A DNA stretch of 64,000 bases from Sphingomonas sp. PL-96. Its GTDB lineage: Bacteria > Pseudomonadota > Alphaproteobacteria > Sphingomonadales > Sphingomonadaceae. Below the pieces are notes generated by a model. The model did no database searches, was not told where the DNA came from, and saw only the letters and a list, made by a program, of their open reading frames with translations. The DNA lies in contig NZ_JAJFET010000001.1 of the NCBI RefSeq assembly GCF_020707215.1, positions 186,001-250,000 on the forward strand. Reading direction: 5' to 3'. This document shows positions 51,990 through 62,076 of the stretch, in pieces. Within the stretch, counting starts at the first letter, position 1. The number at the start of each line of letters is the position of its first letter. A program made the position numbers and the translations under genes.

Positions 51990-53416
51990 CAGTAGCGCGT
52001 GTCGAACGTCGCGGTGACCAGCGTTTCTCCATTGGCAGGCACGGGCACCTGCCAGGTGGCGGTGTCTGCGTCGGTACGCTCGCTGCGGAGGCTTTCGTCC
52101 GCGATACGGGTGTCTGCCCAGCGGAGCCCGGCCTGCGCCAACTCGACGGTTACAGGCCGCGATCGCGCGTTGGTCAGTCGATATCGTACGGAAGTTCGCC
52201 AACGGAGGCTGCCGATCTTGGTTCGGCTGAGAGTCGTTGGCTGTACCTTCACGTCGAAAGCGTCGCCGGTCGGTAGCGCAAGGGTCGACCCTTGTGGTGT
52301 GTGTCCGATGCGGTTTTCGCCGATGAACTGCGGCTGCCCTCGCGCGTCGCGGACATAGACCCGCACGACGCCAGCCGGCAGCGCATCCCCCAGGCCGGCC
52401 GAGCCGGAGTTGGTGAACCGCAGCACCGACTGGGCGCTGCGCGGCTCGTCCGAGGTCCCGAGCCAGCCATTCTCGAACCGGTATCCCGAACTTGCGGTCG
52501 CGCCCTTCGCATCCAGGAAGCTCACCTGCTTGGTCTGCTTGTCCGCGATGGTCGTGCGCGCCTCCAGCGGATAGACGTAGAAGTCGCCGAGCTGTTCGCG
52601 CGCGGCGCTTTCGGTTCCTGCGACCGCGCGGGTGTCGCGACGGCGGGGCGGGCGGGGTGTGTAGTTCGCGCCATCATACTCGTTGAAACCTTCGGCGCTG
52701 CCGACATCGCCCGCGACGAGCAGGGTCTTGGCATTGGAGAAGGTGGTGCCGCTGCCGTTCTTGAGCGTGACCCAGCCCTGCACGTCGACCTTGCCGGCCT
52801 TTTCATCATACAGCGCGACATAGTCCGCGCTCCAGCCGAGCCCGCGGGTGAGGTAGGAAAGCGTCGCCGGTCGCGCACCCGAACGCGTGCTCGCCAGAAC
52901 CACCGACAGGGTCGGCCGCGCGCGCAGTGAGGCGGGTACGCGATCGAACACCGCGCGGACGGGAAGGCCATCGTCGCGCAGGACCTCGATACGGCCGCCG
53001 ATATCCAGCACGACGCCACCGTTGACCGCCAGCACCCGCGCGCGCTCGCGCGTTTCTGCGCCGGTTGCCGGATTGGTGCGCACCAGCGTGATCGTCTCGC
53101 CCTCGGCCTTCTCCATCAAGCTGGAGGGACTGAGGAGGTCATAGTCGAAGTTCTGTTCGACGATGCTCGCGTCCGGCACTGCCAGCGACACGGTCTCCGG
53201 GCGAATGGCGGCGCTGACGTCCGGGAAATCCTGGCGCACCTGTCCGTTGCCCAGTGTGAGCGTGCGGACATCTTGCACCAGCGCGACGTCGTTAGTGTAG
53301 ATCGCGATCGAAAGCTCGCCCTGAGCGGTGCTTGCGGCCGGCGAGGGCGCCTCCTGCGCTGCAAGCGGTGCCGCCGCCAGCAGGGCTACGCCACTGCTCC
53401 AGATCCGTGCGCGCAT
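51989..53416 (-). CDS. DUF4139 domain protein, exported (first of a tandem pair)
   Basis: A 475-residue paralogue of the downstream gene with the same plan: signal peptide ending AAPLAAQ, an N-terminal beta region (SIAIYTNDVALVQDVRTLTL), the core LSYLTRGLGWSADYVALYDE and a C-terminal domain ending TLVTATFDTRY. Similarity to the second copy indicates duplication. ATG 53416 is chosen because the signal peptide starts there and AGG precedes it; a longer GTG start at 53476 lacks support. It is divergent from the GH115 gene across a region with a strong palindrome. Confidence 0.82.
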   Translation of the reverse strand: MRARIWSSGVALLAAAPLAAQEAPSPAASTAQGELSIAIYTNDVALVQDVRTLTLGNGQVRQDFPDVSAAIRPETVSLAVPDASIVEQNFDYDLLSPSSLMEKAEGETITLVRTNPATGAETRERARVLAVNGGVVLDIGGRIEVLRDDGLPVRAVFDRVPASLRARPTLSVVLASTRSGARPATLSYLTRGLGWSADYVALYDEKAGKVDVQGWVTLKNGSGTTFSNAKTLLVAGDVGSAEGFNEYDGANYTPRPPRRRDTRAVAGTESAAREQLGDFYVYPLEARTTIADKQTKQVSFLDAKGATASSGYRFENGWLGTSDEPRSAQSVLRFTNSGSAGLGDALPAGVVRVYVRDARGQPQFIGENRIGHTPQGSTLALPTGDAFDVKVQPTTLSRTKIGSLRWRTSVRYRLTNARSRPVTVELAQAGLRWADTRIADESLRSERTDADTATWQVPVPANGETLVTATFDTRY

Positions 53417-53530
53417 TGTACCTGCCCCCGTATCCCTCTTTGCTCGTAGTGTGGCGGATTCGGGCGTCGATGTCATTGGGGATTCGGTCGCGCGAGGGAG
53501 ACGGGTTCCCCTGTTGTAGTGTGCAGCGCA

Positions 53531-53547
53531 AGCGCTACGGTAGCGCT
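53531..53547. promoter_or_regulatory. Perfect palindrome, likely LacI-type operator, before GH115 gene
   Basis: AGCGCTAC-G-GTAGCGCT is a perfect 8+1+8 inverted repeat located 43 bases before the GH115 start. Each half contains the AGCGCT core of LacI-family operators (compare GGTAGCGCTACC-type sites), and the two AGCGCT cores could form overlapping operators. It lies in the divergent promoter region shared with the DUF4139 pair. Confidence 0.6.
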
Positions 53548-53589
53548 CGCATCTGCGTCCTCGGCAAGAAGGGCGACCGGGAGAGTTCT

Positions 53590-56196
53590 ATGTCCCCACT
53601 TCCGGGTAGCTTGACCCGCCGCACCCTCGTGGAAGCTGCCGCCTGCGCGGGAACGATGACGCTGTTTGCGCCTGTCGCCTCGGCATGGAACGGCTGGCCG
53701 CGCGAACCGGATCGCCGCACGGCGTTTCCGCTGATCGCGGACGGCGTACCGGCAGCCGTCTTCATTGATGCCGATGCCGATAGCGCAGTGCGCTATGCTG
53801 CGGACGGCTTTGCGGCGGACCTGGAGCGCGTGAGCGGGACGCGTGCGCCGCGGATCACGGGTGCGGCGGGCCGGCTAGAAGGCGCGGTGGTGATCATCGG
53901 GGTTCTCGGACGAAGCGCCCTCATCGACAGGCTGGCGGCCGACGGCAAGATCGACGCGGCAGACCTGCGCGGCGAGTGGGAAGCCTTTCGCCAGATCGTG
54001 GTCGATGGGCCGCTGCCGGGCGTGTCGCGCGCGCTCGTGATCGTGGGTGCCGACCGGCGTGGCGCGGTGTTCGGCACCTATGACATTTCCGAACGCATTG
54101 GCGTGTCGCCGTGGCACTGGTTCGCAGACGTTCCGGTTCGCCGCCAGCACAACATTCACGTTCCCGCCGGATCGCGGCGTGACCAGCCGAAGGTGCGCTA
54201 TCGCGGTTTCTTCATCAACGACGAGGCGCCGTCGCTGAGCGGCTGGGCAGAGAAGAAGTTCGGCGGCGCGAATGCCGCGATGTACGCGCACGTCTTCGAA
54301 CTGCTGCTTCGCCTCAAAGGCAATTACCTGTGGCCAGCGATGTGGGCACCGCGCGCCTTCGCCGCCGATGATCCCCGGAGCATGGCGCTGGCGGACGCAA
54401 TGGGCGTCGTGATCGGCAACTCGCACCACGAACCGATGCTGCGTGCCCATGACGAATGGCACCGCAACAAGGAAGACGGCGTGACTGGCGGCGCCTGGGA
54501 CTATAATCGCAACAGCCAGAACCTGCGCAGCTTCTGGCGCGGCGGCATCGAACGCATGATGTCAAAGGGGAATGGTCGAGGATTTGAGTCGGTCGTCACC
54601 ATCGGCATGCGCGGCGATGGGGATGAGGCGATGGGAGAGGGAACCGCCATTCCGCTGCTCGAGCGGATCGTCGCCGACCAGCGCGCGATCATTGCCGACG
54701 TGACCGGACGGCCAGCGAGCGAGACGCCGCAGATCTGGGCGCTCTACAAGGAAGTGCAGGACTATTACGATCACGGGATGCAGGTGCCGGATGACGTCAT
54801 CCTGCTCTTCTCGGACGATAATTGGGGCCAGATCCGGCGGCTGCCCGAACCCGGCGCGAAACGGAGGGCGGGCGGCTACGGCATCTACTACCACTTCGAC
54901 TATGTCGGGGGTCCACGGAACTACAAGTGGCTCAACACCACCCAGATCGAGAAGGTCTGGCAGCAGATGGATCTCGCCTATCGGCGCGATGCCCGGTCGA
55001 TGTGGATCGTGAACGTCGGCGACATCAAGCCGATGGAATATCCGCTCAGCTTCTTCCTTGCGATGGCTTGGGATCCGGAAGCGATGACCCCTGAAGCGCT
55101 CGCCGGCTATCCCTCGGCTTGGGCGGCGGCGGCCTTCGGACCCGAGCATGGCCGTGCCATCGGCGAGATGATGACGGCGCTTGCCAAATACGCTGCCCGG
55201 CGCAAGCCCGAGCTGATCGACCAGAACAGCTTCTCGCTGGGCGGCATCACGCCCGAGGGACTGGATGGCGGCGAGTTCGGCGCGATGGTGGCGCAGTGGG
55301 ATGCGCTGGAGGCACGGATGCTCGCAACCCGCGCCCGCTTGGGATCCGAGCGGTTGGACGCGTACTTCCAGCTGGTCGAGTTTCCCGTCCTGGCGCTCGC
55401 GAACCTGTATCGCCTCTACTATGGTGCCGCCTGGAACAAGCTCCTTGGGTCGCGCAACGACCCCCGCGCCAACTATTTCGCGGACCAGGTCGAGACCAGC
55501 TTCCGGCGGGACGGCGAGCTCACGCGGCGCTACCATGCCATGAACGGCGGCAAGTGGGACGGGATGATGGCCCAGGTCCACATGAGCTACGTCATCTGGA
55601 ACGATCCGACGCAGCAGACCATGCCGAGCATCACGCGTGTCGGCGGCGGCGCGGTGAGCTCCCGGCCCAATTTCGTCGAACGGCGACAGCCCGATGGCGT
55701 CCTCTCCATCGAAGCCTCAGCCTTTGTCCGCGCGCGAGACTGTCGCGGCCTCGGCTGGACCAAGATCCCGCACCTGAGCCGCACCGACGGGGCCGTGATT
55801 GCGCTGCCGCAGGGGAGGCCCGCCACCACGCTGCAGGACGGCGTCCGCCTTGAGTATGACGTACGCGTCCAGAAAGCCGGTCCGGCGCGGCTGACACTGC
55901 ATCTGGCTCCCACGCTCGACACGACCGGGGAGGGGGGCGGACGCATCGGGGTGTCACTCGATCATGGCCCGGTGCAGACGCTGCAGATCCGGCTGGAGGC
56001 ATCAGGCGGCGGATACGACACGCCGGATCAGCAGCGCTGGGCAGCCGCTGTCTCCGACAATGTCGTGCGGCTGGCGGCCGATTTCGGGACCATCGAAGCC
56101 GGCCGGCACAGCATCCAGGTCTGGCGGCTAGACGACAATGTCGTGCTCCAGAAGCTGGTCCTGAGCACGGAGGCGTCACCGCCCACCTACCTCTGA
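53590..56196 (+). CDS. GH115 xylan alpha-glucuronidase, Tat-exported
   Basis: An 868-residue glycoside hydrolase that removes (4-O-methyl)glucuronic acid from internal and terminal xylose units of glucuronoxylan. A twin-Arg signal is at the N terminus (SLTRRTLVEAAACAG). The catalytic region contains KVRYRGFFINDEAPSLSGWA, LRLKGNYLWPAMWAPRAFAA and HHEPMLRAHDEWHRNKEDGV, which fit GH115 well. The C-terminal 160 residues form a beta domain with repeats of the same family. GGGAG precedes the start ATG. It is paired with a GH67 enzyme in the same locus, so internal and terminal glucuronosyl links would both be covered. Confidence 0.93.
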   Translation: MSPLPGSLTRRTLVEAAACAGTMTLFAPVASAWNGWPREPDRRTAFPLIADGVPAAVFIDADADSAVRYAADGFAADLERVSGTRAPRITGAAGRLEGAVVIIGVLGRSALIDRLAADGKIDAADLRGEWEAFRQIVVDGPLPGVSRALVIVGADRRGAVFGTYDISERIGVSPWHWFADVPVRRQHNIHVPAGSRRDQPKVRYRGFFINDEAPSLSGWAEKKFGGANAAMYAHVFELLLRLKGNYLWPAMWAPRAFAADDPRSMALADAMGVVIGNSHHEPMLRAHDEWHRNKEDGVTGGAWDYNRNSQNLRSFWRGGIERMMSKGNGRGFESVVTIGMRGDGDEAMGEGTAIPLLERIVADQRAIIADVTGRPASETPQIWALYKEVQDYYDHGMQVPDDVILLFSDDNWGQIRRLPEPGAKRRAGGYGIYYHFDYVGGPRNYKWLNTTQIEKVWQQMDLAYRRDARSMWIVNVGDIKPMEYPLSFFLAMAWDPEAMTPEALAGYPSAWAAAAFGPEHGRAIGEMMTALAKYAARRKPELIDQNSFSLGGITPEGLDGGEFGAMVAQWDALEARMLATRARLGSERLDAYFQLVEFPVLALANLYRLYYGAAWNKLLGSRNDPRANYFADQVETSFRRDGELTRRYHAMNGGKWDGMMAQVHMSYVIWNDPTQQTMPSITRVGGGAVSSRPNFVERRQPDGVLSIEASAFVRARDCRGLGWTKIPHLSRTDGAVIALPQGRPATTLQDGVRLEYDVRVQKAGPARLTLHLAPTLDTTGEGGGRIGVSLDHGPVQTLQIRLEASGGGYDTPDQQRWAAAVSDNVVRLAADFGTIEAGRHSIQVWRLDDNVVLQKLVLSTEASPPTYL

Positions 56197-57458
56197 ATGG
56201 CCGAAGCGTTTGTCCTGGCCGCGGGGGCCGTGAACAGGCTGAGCGGCACGGCTTCACCCATGACGCGGTAGCCCGCCTCCGATGGGTGAAGATGATCGCC
56301 GGAGTCGTATGCCGGAGCCAGCCGGTCAGGATGCATGGGGTCACGCATCAGACGATCGAAGTCGATCACGGCATCGAAGGTGCCGGAGGTCCTGATGAAG
56401 GTGTTGATCGCCTGACGTGCCGCCTCGAGTTCCGGCCCGGGATGGTAGTAGCCGTTGCCGCTGAACGGCATCACCGTGCCGCCGATCAGCTTGATGCCGT
56501 GCGTGTGCGCTCGGGCGGAGAGCTGACGGTATGCGCCGATGACTTCCTCCACCAACGCCTTGTGCTGGGCTGGCGTGGCAGGCGCGTCGCGGGTGAGCAT
56601 GCCGAGGTCGTTGATACCTTCCAGCACGATCGCCCAACGAACGCCGCTGCGTGCAACGACGTCGCGATCGAAGCGGGCCATCAGATTGGGGCCGGAGCCG
56701 TCCAACAGGATGCGGTTGCCGCCGATGCCTGCGTTGAGGACGCCGATGCCTCGGGTTGCGGCGTTGCTGCGCAGCCGCGCGGCGAACACGTCGGTCCAGC
56801 GGCTGTTCGCTTCGGGCTTGACGCCATAGCCGTCGGTGATCGAGTCCCCAATGGCGACCACGGTTGCGGCACCGGCAGGAGCTGCAACTTCGACGTCCGC
56901 GATCAGGTACCAACGGGTGGTGGTGCGGGCGCCCGGCAGATCGGCATCGTCGACGTGGGAGCCGGCGAGAAGGAAGCTGGTGGCGCGTGCGCCGGGGTGG
57001 CCGGTCTGGGGCTCAGGTGTTTCCGGCAGGTACAGGCTGATCGCCAGGTCGGCTCCGGGCGCGAGCGCGAGGGAAACCGAGTCCGAATAGATCTCCGCCC
57101 CCGCCGGGATCACCGCCCCCGGACTTCCGGCAAAGGTGAGCGGCACGCCACCCCGGATCTGCGCAGTGCCTGGCTTGGCTGCCCGCGCGACGTGCGCGGC
57201 TCCGATCCGAAGCGGTCGCGTGCCGAAGCGGTTGGAGAGCCGCACGCGCAACTCGCTGCCGCCCGCCGACAATCGTACGATCTGCCGCAGGGTGACCGCA
57301 CGCGAGGCCTCCGCAGGAAGCGCATTCTCGCCATCCGGGATCATCTGGGCCGAACCCCAGCTGGCGATCCACGCCTTGTCGCCGGGCCGGGCGAGGGCGG
57401 TTCCGCTGCCGAGGATCAGGATCGCGGCTGCGAGTGCGGTCTTCCATGCAGGTGCCAT
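56187..57458 (-). CDS. SGNH/GDSL hydrolase, exported; likely carbohydrate esterase
   Basis: A 423-residue protein with a signal peptide ending TALA. An N-terminal beta-sandwich domain (residues about 25-190) precedes the SGNH domain with GDSITDGYGVKPEANSRW, GIGGNRILLDGSG, LEGINDLGML and HLHPSEAGYR. This two-domain plan is that of xylan-associated acetyl or feruloyl esterases such as XynE-like proteins. It lies between the two alpha-glucuronidase genes and presumably strips acyl groups from xylan. AAGGAG precedes the start. Its 3' end overlaps the GH115 gene end by ten bases on opposite strands. Confidence 0.9.
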   Translation of the reverse strand: MAPAWKTALAAAILILGSGTALARPGDKAWIASWGSAQMIPDGENALPAEASRAVTLRQIVRLSAGGSELRVRLSNRFGTRPLRIGAAHVARAAKPGTAQIRGGVPLTFAGSPGAVIPAGAEIYSDSVSLALAPGADLAISLYLPETPEPQTGHPGARATSFLLAGSHVDDADLPGARTTTRWYLIADVEVAAPAGAATVVAIGDSITDGYGVKPEANSRWTDVFAARLRSNAATRGIGVLNAGIGGNRILLDGSGPNLMARFDRDVVARSGVRWAIVLEGINDLGMLTRDAPATPAQHKALVEEVIGAYRQLSARAHTHGIKLIGGTVMPFSGNGYYHPGPELEAARQAINTFIRTSGTFDAVIDFDRLMRDPMHPDRLAPAYDSGDHLHPSEAGYRVMGEAVPLSLFTAPAARTNASAIQR

Positions 57459-57468
57459 CGATCGCTCC

Positions 57469-59568
57469 TTAGTGCGGGTTGCCTGGGGCAAGCGGGAACT
57501 GCTGCGCCTTGTACCAGGCGAGATCGTGCTCGGGGGCCGCGGAGCCCGCCGGGAGGGGCAGGCCGTTCACCGACTGCCAATAGGCAAGGCTCGCATCCCG
57601 CCACCAGCGCGCCTCACGCTCCTGGATAGCGAGAAAGGTTGCGGTTTTTTCCCAGCGCTCCGCGTCCACCATCGGTCGCAGTCCATCCCACTCGCGGCGC
57701 ATCGCGGTCACGGTCGACACCCCACGATCATAGTGGTGGACCATGCCGTCCCACAGCGTCTCGCCGTTCTTGAGGCGGTAATTCCAGGGGAGATGGTGGA
57801 ACCACAGGAGTTCCGCCTCGGGCGTGGTGCGTGGGTTGGCATAGAGCTTCGCCACCGTTGGCGCATATTGCGCGACCGCGTTGCTGCCCGTCCGGGTTCG
57901 GTCGAAGCCGATGCCCTGCTTGTCCGCACGGTGATAATAGACCGGGTTCCACTCGGGCCGCTGCAGCTCGGACACCCAGGGTCCGGGCCCGTAATGATGT
58001 CCGGTCGCCATCAGATGCGCGAGGCCGAAGGGGCCGGTATAGTCGACCACCGCCTCTCGCGAGCGCATCATCATGTCGACGACCGGGCCCACGATGCGCG
58101 GGTCGGTGCCGAAGGTCTGCTGCGCCCATTCGCGCGCAATCCCGGCGGCATCCAGCAACGGATCCCAGGCGAGACGGCCGAACGCATACCAGTTCGCCTG
58201 GTTGAACGTGCCCCCGGTCCAGTCGCGGTCGTTGCCGATGTTGGCGACGCCAGCCATGCCGGTCAGCCGGTGCCGTTCGCTCTCGCCGTCCACCACGCTG
58301 GCGACCGTTTCCTTGCCGCGGCCGGTCTTCGCTTCCAGCACCTCGGTGAACAGCGGCCCCAGATAGGCCAGGTGGGTCGCCTGTCCGAGATACTCCTTGG
58401 TGATCTGGAACTCCATCATCAGCGGCGTCTTGGGCATGGCGCCGAACAGCGGATGAAAGGGCTCGCGCGGCTGGAAGTCGATCGCGCCGTTCTTCACCTG
58501 CACCATGACATTGTCCGCGAACGTGCCGTCGAGCGGCTTGAACTCGGTGTAGGCCTGTTTGGCGCGATCGTCGGGGTCGGTATCCGCATAGACAAAGGCG
58601 CGCCACATCACGATGCCGCCGTGGGGCTTCACTGCTGCGGCGAGCATATTGGCGCCGTCCCCGTGGCTTGCTCCATAGTCGCGCGGGCCCGGCTGGCCTT
58701 CGCTGTTGGCCTTGACCAGGAAGCCGCCGAAGTCGGGGATCGTCCGGTAGATCTCGTCCGCCTTCGCCTTCCACCAGGCCGCGACAGCAGGATCGCGCGG
58801 GTCCGCGGTCTTGAGGCCTCCGAGCTCGATCGGTGCCGAAAAGCGCGCGGAGAGATAGACGCGGATGCCCCATGGCCGGAACGTGTCGGCCAGCGCGGCC
58901 GCCTTCGCGATGTAGGGCGCAGTAAGGCTGTCGGCTTTGGCATTGACGTTGTTGAGGACGGTGCCGTTGATGCCGATGGAGGCGTTGGCGCGCGCATAGT
59001 CGGTGTAGCGGGGATCGCGATAGTCGGGCAGCGTCCACCAATCCCACAGCGACTCGCCAGCGTAACCGCGTTCCACCGGGCCATCGAGATTGTCCCAATG
59101 GTTGAGCAAGCGCAGCTTCACCTTGGGCGCGGACCGCAGGTTCGCAGCGCCCGGCTGGTTGCCGCTGCTGGCATGGCGAATGAGCGCAAAGGCACCGTAG
59201 AGCACGCCGCGATCGGTGTTTCCGGTGACCAGAAGTGTCTGACGACCCCCCAACGTAACCGGACGCACCAGATACCCTTCGTCGCCCAGCTCTCCCACCG
59301 GAAGTCGCAGCGAGGCAAGGCTCGCGTCGCCTGCGAGGGCCACGACGATGGGCAAGGTGGCCGCGACAGGCAGATCGCGGCGTAGTTCGGCCTCGGCCAG
59401 CCGCAATGTCGGTGTATCGCCCAGGCGCGACACTACGGGCTGCGTGGATGCGGACGCGCGGGCACGGAGCCACAGGTCGTAGCCGTCTTCCGCCAATGCC
59501 GGCGTCGCCAGCAGGCTTGCTGCAAGTGCGATGGCGCTGGTTCGCACCAGCGTTCTCATTGCTTTCAT
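57469..59568 (-). CDS. GH67 alpha-glucuronidase, exported
   Basis: A 699-residue enzyme with a signal peptide ending ATPALA. It matches GH67 proteins, which release (4-O-methyl)glucuronate from the non-reducing end of xylo-oligosaccharides. Recognisable parts are NHWDNLDGPVERGYAGESLW, which begins the TIM barrel, GFLVKANSEGQPGPRDYGAS with a catalytic carboxylate region, and LWFHHLPWNYRLKNGETLW near the C terminus. The start may be M1 or M4 of MKAMRTLV. It lies ten bases after the esterase gene on the same strand and is divergent from the GH3 gene across a likely operator. Confidence 0.95.
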   Translation of the reverse strand: MKAMRTLVRTSAIALAASLLATPALAEDGYDLWLRARASASTQPVVSRLGDTPTLRLAEAELRRDLPVAATLPIVVALAGDASLASLRLPVGELGDEGYLVRPVTLGGRQTLLVTGNTDRGVLYGAFALIRHASSGNQPGAANLRSAPKVKLRLLNHWDNLDGPVERGYAGESLWDWWTLPDYRDPRYTDYARANASIGINGTVLNNVNAKADSLTAPYIAKAAALADTFRPWGIRVYLSARFSAPIELGGLKTADPRDPAVAAWWKAKADEIYRTIPDFGGFLVKANSEGQPGPRDYGASHGDGANMLAAAVKPHGGIVMWRAFVYADTDPDDRAKQAYTEFKPLDGTFADNVMVQVKNGAIDFQPREPFHPLFGAMPKTPLMMEFQITKEYLGQATHLAYLGPLFTEVLEAKTGRGKETVASVVDGESERHRLTGMAGVANIGNDRDWTGGTFNQANWYAFGRLAWDPLLDAAGIAREWAQQTFGTDPRIVGPVVDMMMRSREAVVDYTGPFGLAHLMATGHHYGPGPWVSELQRPEWNPVYYHRADKQGIGFDRTRTGSNAVAQYAPTVAKLYANPRTTPEAELLWFHHLPWNYRLKNGETLWDGMVHHYDRGVSTVTAMRREWDGLRPMVDAERWEKTATFLAIQEREARWWRDASLAYWQSVNGLPLPAGSAAPEHDLAWYKAQQFPLAPGNPH

Positions 59569-59592
59569 TGCTCTCTCCCGGTGCGCCAGCGA

Positions 59593-59630
59593 TTGACAAG
59601 CTGGCGCTGGCAGTCATGTTAACGGTATCA
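59593..59630 (+). promoter_or_regulatory. Candidate promoter and LacI/GntR-type operator for the xylan locus
   Basis: TTGACA (59593-59598) could be a -35 box, with a poor -10 about 17 bases later. Overlapping the expected start region is TGTTAACGGTATCA (59617-59630), an imperfect palindrome of the TGnTAnC-GnTAnCA form typical of LacI-family sites. It lies in the 112-base space between the divergent GH67 and GH3 genes and would suit a repressor acting on both. Confidence 0.5.
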
Positions 59631-59680
59631 GTTGAACAGGCAAGCCGCGCTAGACGGCAGCCGCAACGAGGGAGCGGAGC

Positions 59681-62068
59681 GTGAAGCGCGCAGAATTGAA
59701 GATCGCCCGACGGGGCGTACTGCGCTGGGGCATGGGAGCGTCGCTGCTCGCCTTTGTTCCGGCCGCGGCCCGTGCCGCGCAACCAGTGTACAAGGACGCA
59801 CGTGCCCCAGTAGACCTGCGAGTGCGCGACCTGATGGCCCGCATGACGCTGGACGAAAAGGTCGCGCAGCTCATCACCCTGTCCACCAGCAAGCGTGACG
59901 TGATGGACGATGCCCGCGCCTTCGACGCAGGCAAGGCAAGCACCGCCTATCCCAACGGGATCGGGCAGATCGCCCGCCCGTCCGATCGAGGTGGAGCGGC
60001 AACGGCGAACAACACCGGCGCGGACGTGACCGGACGCTGGCGCAAGCCGGCCGACACCATCGCTTTCGTGAACGCCTCGCAGGCCTGGTCGCGGGACCGT
60101 ACCCGGCTCGGCATCCCCGTGCTGTTCCATGAGGAATCGCTGCACGGCTATATGGCGCCGGAGGCGACCAGCTTCCCGCAGGCGATTGCGCTGGCCGGAA
60201 GCTTCGACGCCGATCTCATGCAGCGCGTGCAGTCCGTCATCGGACGCGAGGTTCGCGCGCACGGCACCGTGCTGGCGCTGTCGCCGGTCGTGGATATCGC
60301 ACGTGACCCGCGCTGGGGCCGCATCGAGGAAACCTTTGGCGAGGATCCGTACCTGTGCGGCGAGATGGGCGTTGCCGCCGTCCGCGGTCTACAGGGAGAA
60401 GGACGGGAGCTCGCGCCCGGCAAGGTCTTTGCGACCCTGAAGCACATGACGGGTCACGGCCAGCCGCAGGCGGGCAACAACGTCGCGCCCGCACAACTCG
60501 GAGAGCGCGAGCTGCGGGAGAACTACTTCCCGCCGTTCCGCGCGGTGGTGGAGCGGACCGGCGTCGGCGCCGTCATGCCCTCCTACAACGAGATCGACGG
60601 CATCCCCTCACACGCGAATCGCTGGCTGCTGACGGAGGTGCTGCGGGGCGAGTGGGGGTTCGATGGCGCGGTGGTGAGCGACTATGCCGCGATCCCGGAA
60701 CTCGAATATTTTCATCATGTCGCGTCGAGCAAGGGAGATGCCGCACGGCTGGCGCTGGAAGCGGGCGTCGACTGCGACCTGCCGGACGGCATCGCCTATC
60801 GCACGCTGGCCGATGAAGTCCGCGCAGGCCGGGTACCGCTCGAGGCGGTGGATGCCGCATGCCGGCGCATGCTGACGCTCAAGTTCCGCGCCGGTCTCTT
60901 TGAAGAAAAGCCGATCGACCCGCGGGCGGCCGCGCGGCTCACCGCCAATGACGAGGCGTTGGCGCTTGCGCGCGAGGCGGCGGCCAAGTCGATCGCGCTG
61001 CTGGTGAACGACGGCACGTTGCCGCTTTCGACCGACAAGGTCCGCCGCGTCGCCGTGATCGGCCCCAATGCCGCGGTTGCGCGCCTGGGCGGTTATTCGT
61101 CAATCCCGACCAACCCGATGTCGCTGCTGGACGGCGTGCGTGCACGCCTGCGCGGCAAGGCCGAGGTGCTGCACGCACAAGGCGTGTTCATCACCCAGAC
61201 CGAAGACCGATCCGCCAATGAGGTGCTACTCGCCGACCCGACGCGCAACCGGCAGCTGATCGCCGAAGCGGTGGAGGTCGCGAAAGGGGCTGACGTGATC
61301 CTGCTGGCGATCGGCGACACCGAACAAACCAGCCGGGAAGGCTATGCGAAGACTCATCTGGGGGATCGCACCAGCCTCGATCTGCTGGGCGAGCAGAACG
61401 ACTTGTTCCTGGCGATGAAGGAGACGGGCAAGCCCGTGGTGGTGGTCGCCATCAACGGCCGGCCGCCTTCGTGGCCGACGGTGGTCGGCGGTGCCAATGC
61501 GATGATCGAGTGCTGGTATGCCGGTCAGCAGGGCGGCCATGCCATCGCCGACGTGCTGTTCGGTGACGTGAACCCGGGCGCCAAGCTGCCGGTGACGGTG
61601 GTGCGCGACGTCGGGCAGGTGCCCTTCTATTACAACCACCAGCCGTCGGCGCGTCGCGGCTATCTGTTCGACGACGACAAGCCCCTGTTCCCGTTCGGCT
61701 TCGGGTTGAGCTACACCAGCTTCCGCCTGTCGCCGCCCCGGCTGTCCGCGGCCAAGACCGGACCGGGTGGCAGCACCTCCGTCGAGGTCGACGTGACCAA
61801 CACCGGCAGCCGCGCCGGCGATGAGGTGGTGCAGCTCTACATCCGCGATCAGGTCTCCTCGATCGCTCAGCCGGTCAAGGAGATGCGCGGCTTCGAACGG
61901 GTGACGCTGAAGCCGGGAGAGACCCGCACCGTGCGCTTCACGCTGGGTCCTGACGCGCTCCGGCTGTGGAACACCGACATGCGCGAAGTGGTGGAGCCTG
62001 GCCTGTTCGACATCATGACCGGTCCCAACAGCCGCGACCTTCAGACCGTCGTGCTCGAAATCGCCTGA
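59681..62068 (+). CDS. GH3 beta-glycosidase, probably beta-xylosidase, exported
   Basis: A 795-residue enzyme starting at GTG after a GGAGCGGAG site. A twin-Arg-like signal ([17 protein letters not shown]) is followed by the GH3 N-terminal barrel, with [11 protein letters not shown] (substrate-binding Glu) and the nucleophile Asp in [21 protein letters not shown]-terminal sandwich carries the acid/base region, and a fibronectin-type III end domain ([20 protein letters not shown]) closes it. In this setting the likely task is cutting xylose from debranched xylo-oligomers. It heads a plus-strand operon with manD and the transporter gene, 9 and 2 bases apart. Confidence 0.93.
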   Translation: MKRAELKIARRGVLRWGMGASLLAFVPAAARAAQPVYKDARAPVDLRVRDLMARMTLDEKVAQLITLSTSKRDVMDDARAFDAGKASTAYPNGIGQIARPSDRGGAATANNTGADVTGRWRKPADTIAFVNASQAWSRDRTRLGIPVLFHEESLHGYMAPEATSFPQAIALAGSFDADLMQRVQSVIGREVRAHGTVLALSPVVDIARDPRWGRIEETFGEDPYLCGEMGVAAVRGLQGEGRELAPGKVFATLKHMTGHGQPQAGNNVAPAQLGERELRENYFPPFRAVVERTGVGAVMPSYNEIDGIPSHANRWLLTEVLRGEWGFDGAVVSDYAAIPELEYFHHVASSKGDAARLALEAGVDCDLPDGIAYRTLADEVRAGRVPLEAVDAACRRMLTLKFRAGLFEEKPIDPRAAARLTANDEALALAREAAAKSIALLVNDGTLPLSTDKVRRVAVIGPNAAVARLGGYSSIPTNPMSLLDGVRARLRGKAEVLHAQGVFITQTEDRSANEVLLADPTRNRQLIAEAVEVAKGADVILLAIGDTEQTSREGYAKTHLGDRTSLDLLGEQNDLFLAMKETGKPVVVVAINGRPPSWPTVVGGANAMIECWYAGQQGGHAIADVLFGDVNPGAKLPVTVVRDVGQVPFYYNHQPSARRGYLFDDDKPLFPFGFGLSYTSFRLSPPRLSAAKTGPGGSTSVEVDVTNTGSRAGDEVVQLYIRDQVSSIAQPVKEMRGFERVTLKPGETRTVRFTLGPDALRLWNTDMREVVEPGLFDIMTGPNSRDLQTVVLEIA

Positions 62069-62076
62069 GGAAACCG

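Noticed and set aside
57728..60262. 844-codon minus-strand frame overlapping GH67 and GH3
   Set aside because: It is out of frame with the convincing GH67 protein and antisense to GH3, and contains no recognisable domain.
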